Source: Trichomonas vaginalis G3
Lineage: Eukaryota > Parabasalia > Trichomonadida > Trichomonadidae
DNA: 64,000 nt
Direction of reading: 5' to 3'
NCBI RefSeq assembly: GCF_026262505.1
Contig: NC_067203.1
Span: 21,185,411 to 21,249,410 of the forward strand
This document shows, piece after piece, positions 42,643-52,442 of this stretch. Each line of letters begins with the position of its first letter. The stretch's first letter is position 1. A model generated the notes under the pieces. That model did not search any database. It worked only from the letters and a program-made list of their open reading frames with translations, and had not been told where the DNA came from. The position numbers were made by a program, and so were the translations under genes.

Positions 42643-43214
42643 TTCTTACGAATTAAAAAAATAAATTATTCAAAAATGTCAGAAGAAAATATTTAAAGTT
42701 TCTTTTTTATTCATGAAAATAATTATTTCTAATTTCTTTTACTCTCTCGTATATACTAGATTTAAAGAATTCAGAACATTTCCCATAATCTCCTAAATGT
42801 TTTCTTATCCCTAACGTGTGCCATTCATTATATGAAACTGAATAAACTTTATTTTTATCTCTACACCTTTCATCACTTCCAATATATTTATATCTCAGTT
42901 TTGATTTAGCATTTTCATATTCATTAGCGTTTAATAATTCACAGTCTTCCTTTTTAAATAAATGTTTTATGTATTCAGGATTAAGAATTCTATAATATTG
43001 CTTCCCTTTAAATCTTTGAATATAAACAGGAACACCATCCTCTAAAATTCGATAATCTATTTTATCTGGTTTTACTTGTTGGGTCATTTATGTAAGAATA
43101 AAAAATAAATTATTTTAAAAATAATGTTAATTTTAAATGATACAAAATCGTTCAATATTGTATGAATTCTTACGTTTACAAAAAAAGTCACACAACCCAT
43201 CCTATCCTACTACT
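42643..43214. repeat. Right 572-bp terminal inverted repeat of the Polinton-like element
   Basis: Reverse complement of 32514-33085; ends CCTACTACT directly before the GAGAAA duplication at 43215-43220. Confidence 0.92.
42707..43087 (-). CDS. Unknown protein encoded within the terminal repeat (right copy)
   Basis: 126 residues, identical to the protein at 32641-33021, read inward from the right end. Exact identity of the two copies agrees with recent transposition or gene conversion between the repeats. Confidence 0.8.
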   Translation of the reverse strand: MTQQVKPDKIDYRILEDGVPVYIQRFKGKQYYRILNPEYIKHLFKKEDCELLNANEYENAKSKLRYKYIGSDERCRDKNKVYSVSYNEWHTLGIRKHLGDYGKCSEFFKSSIYERVKEIRNNYFHE

Positions 43215-43220
43215 GAGAAA
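43215..43220. repeat. Right target-site duplication (GAGAAA)
   Basis: Direct copy of 32508-32513. Confidence 0.9.
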
Positions 43221-43403
43221 ATTTCAAAAAATCTTCAAAATATTAGTGCTGATCGATATTATTTCCATGAAAATCATTACGATTCCATTTGGTATTCATC
43301 GAATGCGCCCATCATATTTTGAAGATATAAAATTATTCTCTTAGAACTTGATATGATTGGAGTTAATATAACTTACAAAGAATATATATGCCAATAATAT
43401 CAA

Positions 43404-44527
43404 TTAAATTTTTGGTTTGACAATAGCGAGAGTTTTTCTCAACGCTAAAAGACTTCCTGAGCTTCTAACAATGCGGAGTGGTTTAACTCCGGCATTGTTA
43501 TTTGTTGGCAAGTGCTTGAAGTGAGGTGATGAACTGTTCGTGCAAACAGATTTCAGGGATGCGTGTTTCTCTTCAGGGTTGTTTGTAGGAACAACTACAT
43601 CATAGAAAGCGCTTTCTTCTTTCCTGTTGTAGTGAGTAAGATGAAGCTTCTTTGTTTGAATTTCGAGATCTTCTGCAACAAAAGCTACGCCACCATGGTA
43701 TGCTGAATATCCTGAGGTAGAAAAGACTGTAATGAGTTGACCACTGAAATGCTTTGCAATGCCATCAACTGCTTCATGGCCACGAATCATTTTGTCATAA
43801 TCATACTGTTTGAGGAAAGCAGATATGGCCACTTGACCAAAAACAACACCTCTACCACGTTGGTTGGAACCGTACGTAGTTATAACATTGGATGGATCGG
43901 ACCAAACAATGTCTTCAATCATTGATTCAGCCTTTGGAGTGAACTTGAAGCCATTCTTGAGGCTAAAGTATACTTCAGAATCCATACATTTCTCACTAAT
44001 TCCGCCGTGAAGACATATAATGCGAGTGTTTATAGTGCAAAGAATTGGTAGATATTCGAAAGCGTTGTTAAAGGCTTCCCATAAATTTTCTGATTCATAT
44101 TCATCTAATATTTGCTTTTTGAATCCGTAATTGCAATTTACATTCCTAAATTCGTGGTTTCCTCTTAATAAGACAATTGAATATGGGTCCATTATATATA
44201 ATGCAAAGAGTAATGTAACTACTTCAAGGGAGTACTCGCCTCGATCTACATAATCTCCCAAAAAGACGTATTTTGTGTTGGGAGGAAGTCCAAATAAGAT
44301 AAAAATTCGAATTAAATCATGGAGATTACCGTGTAAATCGCCTACTATAATACACGGACCATTAAAATGTACAACTGGGAACCTAAGGAGAGAGTTTTTC
44401 TTGCTTGTTGAATAATTTGAAGAAGATGAGTTTCACTGAAGCGAGGAATGGGTATTGTATCTCCTATCTCAGATACATCCTTTGCTTCTAAAAGAGTTTT
44501 AAAGAATGAAACAGCTAGTTCGGCCAT
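43404..44527 (-). pseudogene. PP1-like Ser/Thr protein phosphatase with 1-bp frameshift
   Basis: The N-terminal frame starts at the ATG at 44527 (MAELAVSFFK) and runs off into a stop at 44345. The main catalytic part is in another frame, ending 43404. Losing one A in CCTTAGG near 44382-44389 (expected CCTTAAGG) explains the shift: adding it would link ...KTLSL to RFPVVHFNG and then GDLHGN. Downstream, GDYVDRG, RGNHE, the HGG motif and WSDP are intact. The C-terminal SAPNYCGEFDN block is replaced by STSGYSAYHGG, so it is a divergent PPP enzyme. There is a ~50-residue C-terminal extension. It may be a young pseudogene or a sequence error. Lies 190 bp from the right end of the Polinton-like element. 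Confidence 0.82.
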
Positions 44528-45796
44528 TGATAAATTTGCTTGAAATAACTTGCTCTCAAAAAATAATTTATCAATGGTAAAGTTTATAAAATAGAATTGT
44601 ATATGATATAAGCATGCATGACAATTTAATCAAAAACTTGTTTTGAGTACAGAATTTTGACTACGTTCAATAGTTTCTTAGAATTTTTGTGGCAACAATG
44701 AAATCTCATTTATTGAAAATAACGTAACTCAAAAAAAGGTTGATAATATTAATGCACAACTAATTATAAATTAGATTTAAACGCACCTTAATTGAGTAAA
44801 AAATAAATGATGAAAAGTAAATTATCGTTATGCTTCATATCAGCTACAGAATCAAATTCACTAAAAATATGCTCTTTATGATACAGTACATTTCAAAACT
44901 TCGAACCGATATTATCGTTAGACATTCAAATTATATTTTGTAAAGTTAACATCGTTTTACACCATATTAATGATCAAATTCTCATGTCCTCAATTCAATT
45001 GTCCTGCTATCTTCTTCTCATTTCTCTATTTTGACATCAAAAATATACGATAATTTTTAATTGATTGTGATTTTAACTGCGTTACTGATTAATCTGTAAT
45101 TCCCTATCCAATAGTCCTATATTCACATGTCTACAAAAGCAGACTGCAACTATCTGGGGAAATACTCCAACATTATTGACAAAATGATTAACTTTGCTAC
45201 CCATATCGAGATTAAATAAATCTCACACTTATTTAATATCAAAATGCAGGCAAATCTAAAAAATATCATTCAATCCCATACTCTTCGAACAAATTACTAA
45301 ACCTGAATTAATAAACAGACGTAATTCAATTAGCACGATAGTATCCATTTCGAATATATTATTATTTCGTAATTAAATACCATCAATATCATAAAATTCA
45401 ATTTTAATAGAAAAAAAGCAAATATACAAATGAAAATTTGGATAAATCTACTATACTATTCGATTGTGTATTAAAGTGTTCGCTTTTCTTTACATATGTG
45501 TTGATAAAACGCTTAATTGATTTGAAACATAACCTATCATCCAATAAATACTACATATATTGCAAGTACATACATAACCCAACCATAAAAATTGATACTG
45601 AGTCGATGGCATGAATTTGCTCAAAAAAATATGTGAGAATTTTTAGAAAGTTGTGTTATCTCAAAAATAACTTACATTTTATCATCTACAGAGATATACA
45701 AAGCAATATGAAACTGAAAATCAACAAAAAACGTAATCAAAATTTTACGGACGATAGAAAAAAAATTCTGTGGATTTGGTCGGCCTTTGAATTCTA
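44528..45796. other. Intergenic, no gene seen
   Basis: About 1.27 kb of AT-rich sequence between divergent genes; no repeat, coding or RNA feature recognised. Confidence 0.45.
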
Positions 45797-46129
45797 ATGC
45801 CGAAGGAACTCGCTCCAGCTAAGATTGAAACAACAATCCACCTCCAGAAGGCTGTCCACGGAACAACACGCAGATTCCGTGCTGAGAGAGCCATCAAGGT
45901 TATCGCTGCTACCGCCAAGAAGATGATGCACACAGAAGTTGTTAAGATCGACCCAGAGCTTAACTCCCGCATCTGGATCCACGGCAAGAACTGCCCACCA
46001 ACACGCGTCCGTGTTACATTCGAGCGCAAGGCTGATGAGGAAGATGCCGAGAAGATGATCACCATCGCCTCCTTCAAGAATGTTGCCTCCTTCAATGGCC
46101 TCCAGACTACAAAGGTTGTCGATCAGTAA
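45797..46129 (+). CDS. RPL31: Large-subunit ribosomal protein eL31
   Basis: 110 residues, usual length (human about 125). Family-typical segments: basic N-terminus, IHLQKAVHGTTRRFRAERAIKVI, KIDPELNSRIWIHGKN (R/K-x-W-x-KG core), RVRVTFERKADEED, and FNGLQTTKVVDQ at the end. Part of the 60S exit-tunnel rim. The G+C content and C-ending codons are clearly higher than in neighbouring genes, as expected of a highly expressed gene with selected codons. Confidence 0.95.
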   Translation: MPKELAPAKIETTIHLQKAVHGTTRRFRAERAIKVIAATAKKMMHTEVVKIDPELNSRIWIHGKNCPPTRVRVTFERKADEEDAEKMITIASFKNVASFNGLQTTKVVDQ

Positions 46130-46612
46130 AATTTATTTGGCCTACATTGGAATGTTGATATCTCCTCCATCTTTTTTTTTCTCTACAATGCCAAACCTTT
46201 ACATTTTAATAAATATTTTCACATATATAGAATCGGGATGGCAATATATTTAATACTTTTTATACTTCATTCTTGATTTTTTTTCAGTTTCTTTGATATT
46301 CTTTGAATAGAGATCATAATGCTTTTGTACAGAAAGAATATCGAAATTTATTAAGATCTGCAAAGATATTAAGCTGGAATAGAGATTATTTTTCAATGGA
46401 TAAATACCTCAAATAACAAGAATGTACATATTGTTAATTTGGATGTTATTTAGTATTTTAAATAATAATCCAGAACAGAGTTATTCAGAACTTGCTTTCA
46501 TTTTTCATACATTTCATTCAATACATAAAGTGTAATAAATCCTAGTCTAGATCATTGAAATATGTGTCTAAAAAGAGTAATAGTAATTTTCTAATAGATA
46601 CAGTATTTTTGT
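46130..46612. other. 3' flank of eL31, no gene seen
   Basis: 483 bp between convergent genes; T-rich tract after the eL31 stop (about 46171-46182) but no other feature. Confidence 0.4.
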
Positions 46613-46990
46613 TTACATTTGATCAACATAAGATCGTAATTGAGTTAAGAAACCACTCATATCGTTTGGAAATTCGCTAAGAAGGGAAAAGTTTGCATCT
46701 TTCGAGCAAACAAAAGTAATAAAGAAGGATTCTGTTTCGCACATCACATAAGAAGTATCATTGCATTCAACTATGATCGACTTGTTATTTCCATATGATA
46801 ATTTTCCGAGACGGTCGTTATATGTTGGAAAAGAACGAACTATTTTTTCTTCTTTTTCATTTTTTGGAGCTGAAGATTCAGCTAATATGGCACCATGGGA
46901 ATCTGAGATATAAATTTTCTTTACACCATGTACAGATTTAGCTAAATTATCTAAAAATGTGGTAGGAGTATTTGCATCACTTTCCTCCAT
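46613..46990 (-). CDS. LAMTOR3/MP1-like roadblock-fold protein
   Basis: 125 residues from the ATG at 46990 (the frame opens at a GTG three codons earlier). Order of blocks fits LAMTOR3: LDNLAKSVHGVKKIYISDSHGAILAES, SFPTYNDRLGKLSYGNNKSIIVECNDTSYVMCET, then FITFVCSKDANFSLL and a C-terminal helix. LAMTOR3 pairs with LAMTOR2 in the Ragulator complex on late endosomes, controlling TORC1 and MAPK signalling. The roadblock fold is well supported; the exact subfamily is inferred from the GKLxxGxNKSII pattern. Confidence 0.8.
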   Translation of the reverse strand: MEESDANTPTTFLDNLAKSVHGVKKIYISDSHGAILAESSAPKNEKEEKIVRSFPTYNDRLGKLSYGNNKSIIVECNDTSYVMCETESFFITFVCSKDANFSLLSEFPNDMSGFLTQLRSYVDQM

Positions 46991-47004
46991 TTTTGTCACT
47001 TTTT
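46991..47004 (-). promoter_or_regulatory. M3-like promoter element of the LAMTOR3-like gene
   Basis: Reads AAAAAGTGACAAAA on the minus strand, directly abutting the ATG. An element this close implies a very short 5' leader, as known for trichomonad mRNAs. Confidence 0.55.
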
Positions 47005-47284
47005 AAAATACTTTTTTTGGAACTTCTCTTCCCTTGGATAAATCCAAAGATATCACTGATGCATTTCATGGTCATTCTATAGAGGTGTTTATCTTGCTAT
47101 TGTTTTAAAGAATCAACATTATTTCAAGATTTTTCCACAAATTTTACTTGTAAGCTCCGATATTTTATATGAATAATTTAAATTTGAATAAATTTAGTAG
47201 ATGTTGATTAGAAACCAATGCCAAAGAAAAAGAATTAAAAATAAAAAATAACTTTTAAAAAGAATTTAAGAAAGAAGAACTGCT

Positions 47285-48433
47285 TTAAAGGATGCTACGT
47301 TCTATTGCATCTTCTGGGTTGTTAAGCATGTCCATTAAATGACTATTAAGTGTGTTGATGAACTCATCTTCGCATCCAGGAACTAAATAAGTCTGAGTAA
47401 TATGACCTATATTGTTTGTTGTAACAACATGAGATGTAAATCTTCTGAGATTACTCATAACTGCTGGAACTTCGAACATTCCACCGTGAACCCGAATATT
47501 ATAAGGAGTTTTACGCATTCCGACATTAGATATCAATGATAATGGGTTCAAAACATTGAATTTTCCATCTGTTAGGCATGCAAAATGGTTTAATACGTTT
47601 TTGGACATGTTATTATCGATTTTTGTTTGGATTTCCTTCATTAAAGCTCCTGCTTTTGTAGATCTATCGATCTTTGATAGAGTATAGATCAAAGAGCTTG
47701 CCAAAATTGGAGAATTTTCTGGAATTCCTAAATATGAGTTAACATTTGCAGAAACTTGGTTTCCAATCTCAAATGGATCTTTTGCCTTTAATGTTTTCGC
47801 GATTGCGTAAATATCTGAAACAGAAAAGAAAGCTTGAAGCTTAATTCCAAGAGATTTGCAAACTTTTAAGACATTTTGAATGTCAAACGATGTACATTTA
47901 GCGGCATACTTCGGAGGAATGTTCTTCGGCGATGGATTGTTTGGAACAGAAATTTGCTTTGAGAAATCAAGAGTTTGTTGTGATCTGACAACATCTTTGA
48001 TCAGTTCTGGTATATTTGGATGCGGAATGACTGGAAATTCTGTTTGTTCGGAAAGAAAATCAGCCATAAAGTTCAACATGTGGCGACCATCTGTAAATGC
48101 ATGATTGCAGGATGCCATAATAGCACCAGATTTGGAATTTCCATGTTGTACTAAGAATATTTCAAAGTTTGACTTTGGAGTCATATTTGTGAGACAATTT
48201 GAAACGAATTCTTCAATGCTATTGCCATCATCCTTTGCATTATGGATTTCGTATTCTCCTTTTCTTGTTATTTCTCCGTTTTCTACTTTGTACTTGATAA
48301 CCGGATACGAATTTTCAATAACTTGCATTCTCTTTTGAATCCATTCAACAGATGGAAGTACATCCATGTATGCAATTGCTCTGACATTGGACCCAAGAAG
48401 CATAGATTCATAGATCGTCTGTTTCATAGTCAT
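47285..48433 (-). CDS. Alcohol acetyltransferase/condensation-domain-like acyltransferase
   Basis: 382 residues from the ATG at 48433 (earlier codons open from a non-ATG). The catalytic-type motif HxxxDG appears as CNHAFTDGRHMLNF in the middle of the N-terminal half, and the C-terminal half resembles the second lobe of the chloramphenicol-acetyltransferase-like superfamily. The general pattern fits alcohol O-acetyltransferases (acetyl-CoA plus an alcohol), but the substrate is unknown. No membrane segment. Confidence 0.72.
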   Translation of the reverse strand: MTMKQTIYESMLLGSNVRAIAYMDVLPSVEWIQKRMQVIENSYPVIKYKVENGEITRKGEYEIHNAKDDGNSIEEFVSNCLTNMTPKSNFEIFLVQHGNSKSGAIMASCNHAFTDGRHMLNFMADFLSEQTEFPVIPHPNIPELIKDVVRSQQTLDFSKQISVPNNPSPKNIPPKYAAKCTSFDIQNVLKVCKSLGIKLQAFFSVSDIYAIAKTLKAKDPFEIGNQVSANVNSYLGIPENSPILASSLIYTLSKIDRSTKAGALMKEIQTKIDNNMSKNVLNHFACLTDGKFNVLNPLSLISNVGMRKTPYNIRVHGGMFEVPAVMSNLRRFTSHVVTTNNIGHITQTYLVPGCEDEFINTLNSHLMDMLNNPEDAIERSIL

Positions 48434-49006
48434 TTTGAATTTATAATTTTTTTTGACGGTCCCATTGAATTTCACTTTGAATGCAGGATGTTTAGAACGA
48501 AACGAAGCTACAAAAATATTTGAAATGCAACCATAACTTGGTCATTCGCTAGAATCTGATAATTGATGCGGTTCTTATAAATTCATTTTCCTAAATTTCC
48601 ATCATTTTCATGTTTCATACAAAACGTCAAGACCACTTACACATATTTCTATGATCATATCAAAACATGATAAAGAGAACTTCAATATCAATTAGTTTAG
48701 CATTAAATGAGATTTTCAACTAAAATAAACAGAATTCTCTTCGCAAAATCTAATATTCTTTATATATTATGCTACATGAAATCATACTATTATACTAGAT
48801 CTACAAAAAACAGAAAATTTGCAAAAAATTATCAATTTTGGTGTGTAAGTTCAAACAAATAAATAAGAATACTATCATGAGATACATCTCATATCAAACA
48901 TCTCTAATCTAAATAGTATTTATCCATTAGAAGCCTTCAGAAAGAAATTGATGTAATATATAACAAAAAACTTTATAATATAGAAAAGAAAACAAAAATA
49001 AATAAA
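48434..49006. other. Intergenic, no gene seen
   Basis: 573 bp, AT-rich, between two minus-strand genes. Confidence 0.4.
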
Positions 49007-50557
49007 TTACAATTCAGGAATTATCTTTGATGGTTGGTCTTCTTCACTACTTGATTTGCTACTTGTAGAATCTTTCTTTTCTGGATCTTGTTCCTTTGAT
49101 AATTTGTAGAACTTAATAAGAGTTTTCATTGCAACAGAAATAGAACAAACAGTTGTAATTGCGTCACTCACAGGATATGCATAGAAAATCCATCTCGGAG
49201 AGTTTGGATCTCCATTATAATGGAAGATTGATGCAACAATAGGAAGAACACCAAGCTCTGTAATAAAACTCATAATTGTTGCTGTGATTGTCTGTTGTGA
49301 TGCTTGAAGAAATGAAATAACAATGAATTTAATTCCTGTAATTCCTGTGCAATAGAAACTGACAGGGACAATTTCTTTGCACCAATACAAGAAATCATCA
49401 TTTCTACTCCATATAGTGCAGACTTGTTTCGGAAATGTTATAACAACAAATGAAACAAATAATCCCCAGACAACAGAGATCCAAACAACATGAAATGTAA
49501 GTAAAAGGATTCTTTTGTAGTCCTTTAATCCAAATGCATATGATGCTGCGGGTAAATATGCAGCGTTTAGTGCAATTGGAACACACATTGATACATTATA
49601 GATCCTGCAAAGCGCATTGTAAACGGCGACAACCATATCGTAATGGCCAACCCTGTTCGCGCGTATTGCAATGAACTTTTGCATGATTAATGATGGTAAT
49701 CCAATTGATATATTCATAATGAAGGCAGATAAGCCTGTTTTCAAAGCTTCTCCGGCTTCTGGTGAGAAACATTTGGTAATATATTTGGCTTGTGGCTTCG
49801 TTGAGAACTTTCCAAGCCATAATAAAATAAAAATAATTAATGCAGGGATAAACATGGAAAGTTCCGTAGCAAGTGATGAGCCAGATGTATTCTTGATTAA
49901 ATACAATAGTAATGGATCGAATAAAACCATGTTAAGAATCATAGACAAAATTTGAGCGCCAGCATAGGCCCAAGTTCTTCCTTCTGCCTGTAGAATGCCA
50001 CACACTGTATGGTACATGCATGTAAATAGGTTTAAAGCGCACAACGGAATGACATATTGAAGTGCTAATTTATTTACTTTTCCTTCTCCACCTAAAAATT
50101 TAAAAAGAGGTGTCGAACATGGAAGTAATATGGCAGGAACTATTAATGCGAAAATAACTGCTATGCGAAACAGATCTATTGACAAATGCGAGATTTCTTC
50201 ATATAATTTTCTCGAAAAAAGATAAGATATCTGTGAGGATGCAGCTGTAGCTAAGAAAAATCCAAATGATAATGCAGAATTATCAATAATATATGCTAAT
50301 GATAATGCAGTCAAACCAAGTTCACCGATAAATTTCGAAACCCATATTGAATCTACAACGCCATACAATGAATTGACAAATTGAGATATGATCGGACCAG
50401 GACAAAGGCGAACAACTGTTTGCAAAGGTGGATATCCACCTAATCTCTTGTGTTCATCATCTTTACCACTATCAACTTCAATAATATCCTTGTTGTCTAA
50501 GCTATCACCCATATTTTCTGAAGAATCTCTACTTATTTGAGCGACCTCTTCAGACAT
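49007..50557 (-). CDS. MATE family multidrug/toxin efflux transporter
   Basis: 516 residues with about 12 membrane helices in two similar halves. MATE hallmarks: an N-terminal membrane entry with GPIISQFVNSLYGVVDSIWVSKFIGELGLTALSLAY, then FFLATAASSQISYLFSRKL, and Gly/Pro kinks in later helices. Charged cytosolic N- and C-termini, the latter Ser/Lys/Glu-rich. Moves cationic compounds in exchange for protons or Na+. Starts at a clean ATG. Confidence 0.93.
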   Translation of the reverse strand: MSEEVAQISRDSSENMGDSLDNKDIIEVDSGKDDEHKRLGGYPPLQTVVRLCPGPIISQFVNSLYGVVDSIWVSKFIGELGLTALSLAYIIDNSALSFGFFLATAASSQISYLFSRKLYEEISHLSIDLFRIAVIFALIVPAILLPCSTPLFKFLGGEGKVNKLALQYVIPLCALNLFTCMYHTVCGILQAEGRTWAYAGAQILSMILNMVLFDPLLLYLIKNTSGSSLATELSMFIPALIIFILLWLGKFSTKPQAKYITKCFSPEAGEALKTGLSAFIMNISIGLPSLIMQKFIAIRANRVGHYDMVVAVYNALCRIYNVSMCVPIALNAAYLPAASYAFGLKDYKRILLLTFHVVWISVVWGLFVSFVVITFPKQVCTIWSRNDDFLYWCKEIVPVSFYCTGITGIKFIVISFLQASQQTITATIMSFITELGVLPIVASIFHYNGDPNSPRWIFYAYPVSDAITTVCSISVAMKTLIKFYKLSKEQDPEKKDSTSSKSSSEEDQPSKIIPEL

Positions 50558-51110
50558 AAAAAGTATTGTCAGAAAATTGAATGTAAAATTTTAATGTGTC
50601 TCAATTGGTTACAGTTAAAAATCGGTTAAATATTTAGAGTACTGTTCAAATAAAGATAACTTAAATTAATAAAAATTACAGGCGCGGACTCCTATTGAAA
50701 ATTTTTGACGATAGATGTTCAATTGAGGAATCGCGAAAAAGCATTAATGGTCATCATCGTTCGTGTAATGACTTAGCATCATCTAATATTTATCAAAATT
50801 ATCACCAAAATTTACTGCAACTCTTTGCTCAATCAAAATGAAAAAAGTAAAAATATATATTCCGTCATTAATAGCATGAAAATCATTTTAAATTATTGAT
50901 ATAGAAAATGCTGCAATAGTATGAATTAGAGTTTCTTTGTTATTCATGAAATTTGGAATTTAAATTTGGGGATAATGACAATGTCTAAGGAAAAATTGAT
51001 TGCATGTCATGAAATAATTATGATAATACAATTTCAGACCTTATTACAGATCTGCAGTTACCAAAATAATCGTCGTGTCAAATCATTAGACGATAAAAAA
51101 ACTTTCAAAA
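50558..51110. other. Divergent promoter spacer
   Basis: 553 bp between the MATE and PAP2-like genes; no specific motif recognised. Confidence 0.4.
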
Positions 51111-51872
51111 ATGTATTTAGCAGATATTGTAGGTATTCTTTCTAAGTACGGCATTGTTGACTGGCTAGTAAGCATTATTGTCCTCGTTGCAGCACTTATC
51201 ATTAGATTTATTCCATTCAATTCGGACTTTACTCCAATGATTTCATCTGATATCAGCAACCAATTATCCACTTCAACATTATCTTACGCTCAGACATACA
51301 TCATTACATTTGGCATCGGCTTAGCTATTGTTGCTTGTATTTGGTTAATCGCATTCTATGATGTTAATGTTTTCAAGGTTACAGCATCATACGTATTTGG
51401 TATTTCTGCATCAATGCTTGCTTGTGCAGCTGTTGCTAAGATCATTAGAAGACCAAGACCAGACACAATTGCATTATGTGGTGGTGATGGCTCTTTCCTT
51501 GCTTGCAGTGCATATCTTAGCAAATCACAACTCACATACCAGTTCTCTTCCTTCCCTTCATCAGAATCTGCAGAAGCTATGGCATCTGCAATTTTCTTAT
51601 GCTTATACTTAGGATTATTTATGGGATACGCAAATAACTTTTCTACCCTCTTGATGCTCCTACCACTTGTCTTCGGAATTTTCGTTTCCGCAGCTTGCAT
51701 CTGGGATCGCAGAAACCACATTGATGACGCCATTGCTGGAATGGTCATTGGCTTAATTTTCGGCTATATTTCATTCCAACCCGTTAAAAAAGTCGTCAAA
51801 CAAAAGAAATTTGAACGACGCCCACAAGCTCTAACTGAAACATCATCTCTTCCAATGCCGAAGTATAACTAA
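51111..51872 (+). CDS. PAP2-superfamily membrane protein with degenerate active site
   Basis: 253 residues, about six membrane helices. The three PAP2 motif regions are in order: KIIRRPRPD (110-118; one residue short of KxxxxxxRP), SFPSSES (148-154; normally SGH) and WDRRNHIDDAIAG (198-210; the position of the catalytic His is Asn202). Both His residues needed for phosphate chemistry appear replaced (Glu152 and Asn202), so it may be catalytically inactive or use altered chemistry. Family members dephosphorylate lipid phosphates such as phosphatidate. Basic C-terminal tail. Confidence 0.8.
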   Translation: MYLADIVGILSKYGIVDWLVSIIVLVAALIIRFIPFNSDFTPMISSDISNQLSTSTLSYAQTYIITFGIGLAIVACIWLIAFYDVNVFKVTASYVFGISASMLACAAVAKIIRRPRPDTIALCGGDGSFLACSAYLSKSQLTYQFSSFPSSESAEAMASAIFLCLYLGLFMGYANNFSTLLMLLPLVFGIFVSAACIWDRRNHIDDAIAGMVIGLIFGYISFQPVKKVVKQKKFERRPQALTETSSLPMPKYN

Positions 51873-52442
51873 CTTGTTATGCATTTTTCATCCTAAACTT
51901 ATTATATTCTATTCTATTTCATATTAAAATTAATTGAAATTTTCTCATTTTCATAAATTATAATGTCAAACCGGTTAAATATTGTTTTTATCATTAACTT
52001 AATGAACGAAGTATATTCTACATTTGCTAACCAGCACAGTTGGATGATTCATTCTTCGAAATTTTAGTTGTGTATCATTGAAATAATACCAAAAATATAT
52101 AAAGTGTAACAAATGTTTTCTCTGATTACATTGAACTTTAATTCTCTGAATTATTGTTGTTCAATTATTTTGAAGTACAAAATATAGTAATCATCTGGGA
52201 TTAAACATGTAATAACATAAATCTATTCAATCACTGACCATCACAGATCTTTGAACATAATATGATGATTGTAAATCTCAAAGCAACATAAAGAGCGCAA
52301 ACGTTAAAAGGAGATTCATATCACAGATTAAAACTAAATAAGAATTGGAAATTACTTTTAAAAAAGGAATTTTGGAAAATTTCGTATCAAAACCTTTTTA
52401 AGATTTCGAATTTATTTGTAAAAACAGTTGCTGAATGGTATT
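51873..52442. other. Intergenic, no gene seen
   Basis: 570 bp between convergent genes. Confidence 0.4.

Larger units (their letters stand above)
32514..43214. mobile_element. Compact Polinton/Maverick-like element, complete
   Basis: 10,701 bp with 572-bp terminal inverted repeats beginning AGTAGTAGG and a 6-bp target duplication. Gene set: protein-primed DNA polymerase B, A32-type packaging ATPase, candidate double-jelly-roll capsid protein, paired small amphipathic proteins, and five further unknown ORF types. The long genes look intact and the repeats appear near-identical, which indicates recent movement. No rve-type integrase, chromodomain or adenovirus-type cysteine protease is recognisable, and at 10.7 kb it is shorter than typical 15-20 kb Polintons. 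It may therefore be mobilised by another element's integrase or use an unrecognised recombinase. The capsid and ATPase genes suggest it can form, or once formed, virus-like particles. Confidence 0.93.

Noticed and set aside
32514..43214. CRISPR array or bacterial prophage reading of the virus-like block
   Set aside because: No spaced repeats; the ends, target duplication and protein-primed polymerase fit a eukaryotic Polinton.
45745..46095. Minus-strand 116-codon frame across eL31
   Set aside because: Antisense shadow caused by the G+C-rich codons of the ribosomal protein gene.
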